In this document: in pieces, positions 58,174-64,000 of the stretch
Position numbering within the stretch: position 1 is the stretch's first letter
Layout of the letters: every line of letters begins with the position of its first letter
Assembly (NCBI GenBank): GCA_905221605.1
Contig: CAJNDS010000038.1
Location: 184,129 to 248,128 of the forward strand
Source of the DNA: Symbiodinium natans
Lineage: Eukaryota > Sar > Dinophyceae > Suessiales > Symbiodiniaceae
Direction: 5' to 3'
DNA: 64,000 bases
Notes under the pieces: generated by a model
What the model saw: only the letters and a program-made list of their open reading frames with translations
Database searches by the model: none
Told to the model about the DNA's origin: nothing
Position numbers and translations under genes: made by a program

Positions 58174-59562
58174 TGGCGAGAGGACTCTTGACTTGATAAA
58201 GTTGTCAAGCCACCCTGTGCATCTGTGCTATAAATTGCTCCCACGTGGGTACTTGTCGTGCACGATGCCACGTGGCCACGGCCTAGATCACACATTCAGA
58301 TGTCGGGCAGTGTTACAGCTCAGGTGCCACCCATGAATGCTGAGTGAACGGCACTTTAGAGAGGTTTCACCTTCAGAGCCGAGACATGTCCAGACAGGCG
58401 GTTTCTGTAATAGGAAATGCTGACTGGAGTAACAGGCTGAACGAAGCACCACTATCTAGGCATTCTTGCCATCAGAATCTGTGTTGGTTGATTGTTGTTT
58501 GGGAGCTACCTGCCTCCTTGCAGCCGCAGATGAATCAGCCTGCCTGATTTTAAAAACCAGGCAGCAAAATATTCTTTCGTCCTTGGGACCGAATTCATAA
58601 AGCAGCTCATACCTAGGATCGGCCGCTTTCAGTGAGCAAGAGCGGAAAGACTATACCAGAGCTCTCTCATGCTTTGCCGTGGCTTCCTCTCCCCGGTTCT
58701 TCTCACTCTCTCTTTTCCTGTCCCTCCTTCCCACGCAGTGTGATCTATCGCTGCGTCGCGAACCAAGCCGTGGAGGTCAACTTCCCCGACTTAAACTTAA
58801 AGCCGTTGAAACAGAAACACGACACTCATGGCGTGAGGTCGTCAAGTCAACTTGCTACGTATTCCTAGGCTATGCTTTTATGTATGTATGCAATGTATGG
58901 AAGCTTTTGGCAGAAGGGGAGCTATTCAGGATGTCAGGATTTTACGACCGGTGTAAATACTGAGATAGCTTGAGATCTTGAATGCACCGCTGATGGGCTC
59001 CGACAATCGCTGAAGCACGCGTGAGATCATCAGGCATCATGCTCAACTTGCCGATCTAGCTTCTGGGACGCCTGTTTGTCATCCTCTGGCGTGTGATGAT
59101 TGCTGAGGTTTATCAGTACCAGTTTTCATCAAGTCTTGGGTACACACCATCTGCGCATGTGCAATGCCGGCTCTGCCGCCCCAACTCCCGCTGCATGAGC
59201 TTCAGGCTGGTCCGTGCACGATGCACTAAGCAAGACAGAGCAAGACAAAGCAAGAGGGCAAAACGAGGCAGAAAAATCGTTTGCACATTTTGCGTGTTCG
59301 GTGTGTTTGGAGATGGTCTTCGAACGAAATATTGGCGAGGAAGTGGCAAACTAAGACGAAGATTGCCATGTCCGAACTCCTTCCGTGTGTCCAGCAGCAA
59401 TCTCAACAGAACAGTGGGCAGACAGTAAGGAGGGGCGAGGCATTAGCTGCATGGGCATTAGCATGCTGGTATATTGCACCAGCTAGAGGCATGCCAAAAA
59501 CACGGAGTTCTTCAGGGTAGGGTGCGGTAGAGTCATGGCCAAACATGCTCTTGTACTCGTAG
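58174..59562. other. Intergenic stretch, no confident gene
   Basis: About 1.4 kb. A frame at 58,632-58,868 and overlapping frames to 58,963 are short and without motifs. A frame at 59,093-59,428 competes with one on the minus strand. The promoter and N-terminal exons of the channel that follows may be here, but nothing can be named. Confidence 0.4.
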
Positions 59563-62500
59563 GAGCGCCTTCAGCTGGCAAAGTCGCTGTTCGACCAGAA
59601 TGTCGAGAAACTTCGCGCCGAATTTGATGGTGACGCGTCCAACTCTGCTTTCAGAAGGGGCTGGGTGTCTTCCACTCTCTGCTGGCCCTGAGGTGTGCAG
59701 CAGCAAGCGCACGAACTGGCAACATGCCTGGTTCGCCCCTGAATGGCTTGGAGGTTGCAGGACTCTGCACCATGCCAATAGCATGTTCCGTTGAGGCGCA
59801 AGCAACTCCTACGCAACCAGAAGAGTTGGAGACGATTCCGCCGAGCAAGAGCACTCACGAGGCTGAGTGGAAGAGTTCAAGTCGCGGCCACGCGTTCCCA
59901 GGAACAATGCGGCAGTGCCAAGCATAGCTGCAGCTCGAAGTCTGGAAAGGTTGAGCCTGGCTCCATCTCGACGGGCCATGTGCATCATGTACATAGCGAG
60001 CTGAAGGAGATCCCGGAGAGCTCCTTGGCTTTGTGGGCCGCCAGGATGGCGTGCTGAGTGTGTCGCAGAATCGCGAGCCCGTTGTTCGCATCGTCCTTCT
60101 GTTTGGTGTTCTTTTTTTGGAGTTTTCCTTCTGTGAAACTTGAGAAAGCCCAGCCAGGTGCCCAGAAGGAACCTGAGCAGAAAGCGAAGCGAGAGGTGGG
60201 AGCTCAAAAAGCTCCACGGCTGATGAAGACCACCTCAGAGTTCGAGGATGATGCCAAGCCCATGTCTCAGGAAAGCCAATCAGGGCAAAAGGGATCTTAG
60301 AATCCAGCCCCTCATCTGCCCACTCTGCCCACCGTCTGCCCCCCCCCCCTCCCCCCCCCTCAGTTATGATGTAGCGACGCCCAGGCCAACCTCAGACAAT
60401 GGATCGCTGTGGAGCGTTCTGCCAGCTGTGGTCATTGTCGTAAACGCGCTGGTCATTGGGATAAGCCTCGATTTTTATCGCGGCTTGGCTCCGGTACCTC
60501 CCCCAAAAAGCCATTTCCGGAATGCGCAGTCGTTTGGCAGCGACTGCTACCAGCCTGGAAGCATCTGGAAGCCTTCTGTCAAAGAGTCACGAGATCCCGG
60601 CCAGAACTTCAAGAGTCTTGTCGCCAGGCGGCCACTTTGCATGGCAAATCTTGGAATACTTTTTTGCCGCACGATGCATGTTATGCTTGGGTGAGTTGGC
60701 GTTTGAACCCATCCCAGCCACTGCAGAGAAGTTTCTGTCTGTTCTGGTTATGGAGTAGACGTCCCAGACCTAGACAGCTCAGGTAATCTTCTATTCGCTG
60801 GAATTTGCTGCGAAGGCTCCTCAGAGTCGTAAAGGCAGGCATGCCTGGATCAGAAGCAGGCAAGCGGAAAGCATCCAATATGCTTGATTCGGGCTTACAC
60901 GAACACAGTTGATGAGCTCTTTTCACTGAGGTTTGGGTTTTCGGATTTCGCTGGTATTGGTGCGGGCCAGATCGATCATGGAATGCCTTCGATTTCGCAT
61001 GCTTGGTCATCATGTACGTGTCGCACCTAGAGCACGTGTTCTCTGCTTTGCGCGTGCGCTCAGGCTGCTGAGATCCGCATGCGTGCCTTCTGAGGTGGAT
61101 GCCAGCGTTGCCACCAGCTTATACGTGGATGGTGGCGCTGGTGGAGCAGATGGGTCCCAGACGGTCTCAGGCCTTAACCTCATGAAGATCTTCCGCTTGG
61201 CGCGCTTGGCCCGCTTGGTGCGGGCACTTCGCTTCCGCGTCTTCTATGAGCTGAAGCTGCAACTTGACGGAAGATTTGTAGCACAAAAATCACAAGAAAT
61301 GTGCTGCCCGATTGAAGTTTGTCGAGGATCGTCTTGGGCGTGTTCTCGGGACTGCGCGTAATCTGCTGGGCAATACTGCTTCTGGTGGTACTTGTCTATG
61401 CCATCGGAGTGGCCATGCGTGCCAGCCTTGCATGTGGAAGCTGTCGTGCAGCATTCTCAGGGATGTGAGGTAATGGCACCACAGTAGTGTGCTCTTGAGA
61501 AGGTAATTTCGTTGGAGAGGAGGAGGAGCGGCGAGAGCTGTTGGGCAGACTTCCGCTGGAGCAGCTGACGAACCCAACACTTGATGGCAGGAGTTCGAGA
61601 GCGTGCTACAGGCCATGTTTACCTGCCGATGCCTCAGCATATGAACAGGCCTTTCATGCTCGATTCGGCATTTTTTTATTTTTGTTCACATCTTTACCTT
61701 TCTTTTGGCCCGCTCAGGCTTCAGATGCTTCACCGAGGGCTGTGACTCATATAATGGGACCCCTTTGCCCGAGCGCCTGCGTGAGCATTATGGAGGCGGC
61801 TACTTTGTGGCCCACGCCTTAGCATTCTTTCAGCTTCCCTTCGCTTCTTCGAAGTCTTGAAGCCTGCTCCGATCGGATCGTGTGAGACCGGATACATCTT
61901 CGTGACGATGCTAATCAATGTGGGCGTCTTCAACCTTATCATGGCTGTTTTCATTGAGATCTGTAAGCTGCAAGCAGATGCGATTTTGAAGCCAGGCTCT
62001 GGCGACAGCTGTAGAAGTCCTTGAGTCTCAGTCTCAGCATCTTCGCTAAGGAACGTGATGAGTTCCCAGTATGTGCGGAAGCAGAACGAGATTTCCGAGA
62101 CTGCCATGGCCATGGAGATGAAAATCAAGGACCTTCAGATGACAGGGACATCTTCTCTGTGCGCGTGTTGCTGTCGTTGAGCTGACGAAGAGATCTTCGA
62201 AATGCCAGAAAATATGCAGGATAAGATCATCCGCAAGCTGGGCTTGCGAAGAAACAGCTTTCGCAAGTCATCCGACCTCAAAAGTAGATCTGAAGACATG
62301 GACTGGGTCTTGCAGGCCCGCCTGTCATCTTACCTGCTTAGATTTGGCCAGCTGTCCTGCAATGGGCATAGACCCCTGAGAATTGCTCTGTTGCAACTTG
62401 GTCCCTCCAGACAGGCTGGTGGCCGGAGCATCTCCCGCGAAGAGTTTGCCTTCTGGCTCCAGGATCCCGATTTCATCCGGCTGCTTGATGAGGCTGGAAC

Positions 62501-62943
62501 ACTGCAGTCGTCAAAGTCACAAATGTGCTGGGCCCTAGCGGCCCTAGGCCCGCTGGGCATGTCAGTTTGGGAAGACTGCCAGGCCAGCATTGATGTCTCG
62601 GGCAGAGTGGCTCTCTTTGATGTCCTTGATGCAGATGGAGGTGGAGAGTTAAGCGTGGAGGAGTTGCGTGGCGCACGCTTCAGCAAGCAACACACGCTCA
62701 TCATAACATTATGCTAGCACATCCCACGAGATGTGAGAGTGCACCTCTAGTCTGTGCCGAACACGTGAATACATCCTGCTCCTCCTCCTCCTCCTGGTGG
62801 GGCGTTTTGTTTCCCTAAACCCTAAAAACCCTGAATCCCCCCAAAAGGCCCTGAACCGTGTTTGTAGATTTTTTGTTCCAGTTCTCTCCGAGGCTGATCA
62901 CCGGCCTCATGAGTCTCCGGGGGCCGGTCACCAAAGGAGACGT
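59563..62943 (+). CDS. Second voltage-gated cation channel with C-terminal EF-hand
   Basis: N-terminal helix exon 59,563 to about 59,655 (ERLQLAKSLFDQNVEKLRAE). About 60,145-60,300 is a basic/acidic linker (KAQPGAQKEPEQKAKREVGA). About 60,368-60,480 is S1 (LPAVVIVVNALVIGISLDFY). About 60,640-60,710 is S2 (WQILEYFFAARCMLCLGELA). 60,971 on is S3 (SWNAFDFACLVIMYVS). 61,095 to about 61,258 is S4 (MKIFRLARLARLVRALRFR). About 61,331-61,419 is the S4-S5 linker and S5 (LRVICWAILLLVVLVYAIGV). 61,718 to about 61,834 is the pore (RCFTEGCDSYNGTPLPERLR). 61,887 on is S6 (GYIFVTMLINVGVFNLIMAV). Then come 62,051 on (VRKQNEISETAMAMEMKIK), 62,190-62,330, 62,420-62,670 (LFDVLDADGGGELSVEEL, EF-hand) and 62,886-62,943 (RLITGLMSLRGPVTKGDV). 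No potassium filter is seen. This is a typical dinoflagellate single-domain channel. The last exon is not found. Confidence 0.85.
62813..62831. repeat. Interstitial telomere-type repeat in channel intron
   Basis: CCCTAAACCCTAAAAACCCT lies in the intron between the EF-hand exon and the exon at 62,886. It is the second such motif in the window. Confidence 0.65.
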
Positions 62944-62945
62944 GC

Positions 62946-64000
62946 CTCGCCCCTTTTGTGAGAACCGCAGCTCTTCCCCATCCACTTCTGCGAGAGAGAG
63001 AGAGAGGGAGAGGTGGGGCGCGCGGGGGGTTCCTGGGGGCCCCTCCTGCCCCGTAGAAGAAGGAGAGGGTGCGGCGCGTGCGGGGACTGCACGGAGGCCC
63101 CGCGCCGCAAGGTTGCCCTGCCGAGGTGGGAAAGCCCGCTGCCTTAAACGCAGCAGCGTGCAGGAGACAACTCGTCCTGTACCCACTGTTCAGCTCCAGT
63201 TGGCAAGAAACCCGGCGGGAAGAAGCTTCTGAGAAGACCAGGAGCTGGCTATGTGAGCGTGGGTTTGGGGTAGTTCGGGGTAGAACCCGGTGCAATCAGG
63301 TCGAGGGGCGTTCTACCCTTCCATGGAGAGGGGCCAAGTGGCAGGAAAGAAGAGACCGCCCCGCTTAGGCAGGTCATATGCGCAAGGAGGAAGGAAGAAA
63401 GCGAAAAGAGGGAGAAAGAGGGAGAGAGAGAAGACGAAGGACTTGGCCAGCCCACGAGGCACCTAGCTGAGCGTTGCCGCAAACACTGAGCGGGGGCCCC
63501 GTGCCCTCAAGGCCCCCAAGAAAGAAAGAAAGAAAGAAAGAGAGAAAGAAGGGAAGAAGGGCATGACCCATGCAGCCCCAATGTCAGAACGAAGAGTTGA
63601 TGTGAAACAACATCGGGGCCAGCCGTGCCAGAGCAGGCAATAGACACCCCACGCAGCCGTCAGAACCGCCCCTGGCACAAAGCAGAAGCCGGCGCACTAT
63701 CACGACTGTCGCCGTTTGAGGAAGGTCTGTACATCTAGACTACCGATGGCCCTGGCAGTAGACGAAGTGGAGACCGGCACGCCATCGAGTAAGCCCGCCA
63801 ACACTAAAAAGACCTGATCCGGGTCGGGGGAAGAAGAAGAGACGATGATTATGCTCCTCCGACTTTTCAGGCTTCTGTGGGAGGGGAAGGGAGAGGGAGT
63901 CGGGGGAGGAGGAGAAGGAGAGGGGGAGGAGGGAGGAGGGGGAGCGGAGGGAAGAGAGAGGGGCGGAGAGAGGGGAAGGGGGAAGGGGGGGGGGGGGGGG
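62946..64000. other. Purine-rich low-complexity 3' flank
   Basis: GA repeats at 62,993-63,013, GAAA repeats at 63,519-63,560, a G/GGA-rich block from about 63,870 and terminal poly(G) from about 63,978 to the window edge. A 9-bp inverted repeat (GGGTAGAAC at 63,278 and GTTCTACCC at 63,310) could form a hairpin. Open frames on both strands are compositional. I see no gene. Confidence 0.6.

Noticed and set aside
63240..63330. tRNA-like or hairpin RNA around the 9-bp inverted repeat
   Set aside because: No cloverleaf, no T-loop GGTTCGA box and no anticodon arm could be drawn.
1..64000. Transposons with terminal inverted repeats or intact retroelement genes
   Set aside because: I saw no reverse transcriptase, integrase or transposase motifs on either strand and no long terminal repeats.

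Overview
The window looks like nuclear DNA of a dinoflagellate, most likely a Symbiodiniaceae-type alga. The evidence is a near-perfect relic of the dinoflagellate spliced leader (12,868-12,888), intron-dense genes whose introns mostly start with GC or GA rather than GT and end in AG followed by G, every recognisable gene on the + strand, dinoflagellate-type voltage-gated channels with EF-hand tails, and short interstitial CCCTAAA telomere-type motifs. Most genes are chains of 30-150 bp exons, so long ORFs are a poor guide. I assembled the gene models by eye from family motifs and splice-compatible frames.

Layout. (1) 2.08-7.1 kb: a voltage-gated cation channel with segments S1 to S6, then an EF-hand and coiled-coil tail; further exon-like pieces reach 8.15 kb. 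(2) 8.27-17.0 kb: the C-terminal half of exportin-1/CRM1 in about 30 short exons. One of its introns carries an intronless Pumilio-repeat gene (12.95-14.30 kb) preceded by the spliced-leader relic, which marks it as an mRNA-derived retrogene. (3) 17.40-19.07 kb: an intronless secreted protein with a Cry-like helical region and one in-frame TAG. (4) 19.2-23.3 kb: weakly supported exons, one perhaps Hint-like. (5) 23.52 to at least 55.6 kb: a very large secreted-protein gene built of repeated extracellular modules. A single intron of about 16 kb in it appears to be filled by a 112-bp satellite array (28.66-44.55 kb, roughly 140 copies) that contains a 737-bp inverted block and two higher-order duplications. 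(6) 57.0-58.17 kb: an EF-hand protein with an acidic E/A/P-rich tail. (7) 59.56-62.94 kb: a second voltage-gated channel with a C-terminal EF-hand. (8) The last kilobase is low-complexity purine-rich sequence ending in poly(G).

Biologically, the window combines calcium and electrical signalling (two channels and an EF-hand protein), nuclear export, RNA binding and extracellular proteins. There is no sign of an operon or a shared pathway. The notable points are architectural: a retrogene nested in an exportin intron, a satellite apparently tolerated inside an intron, and retrogene-like ORFs among intron-rich genes.
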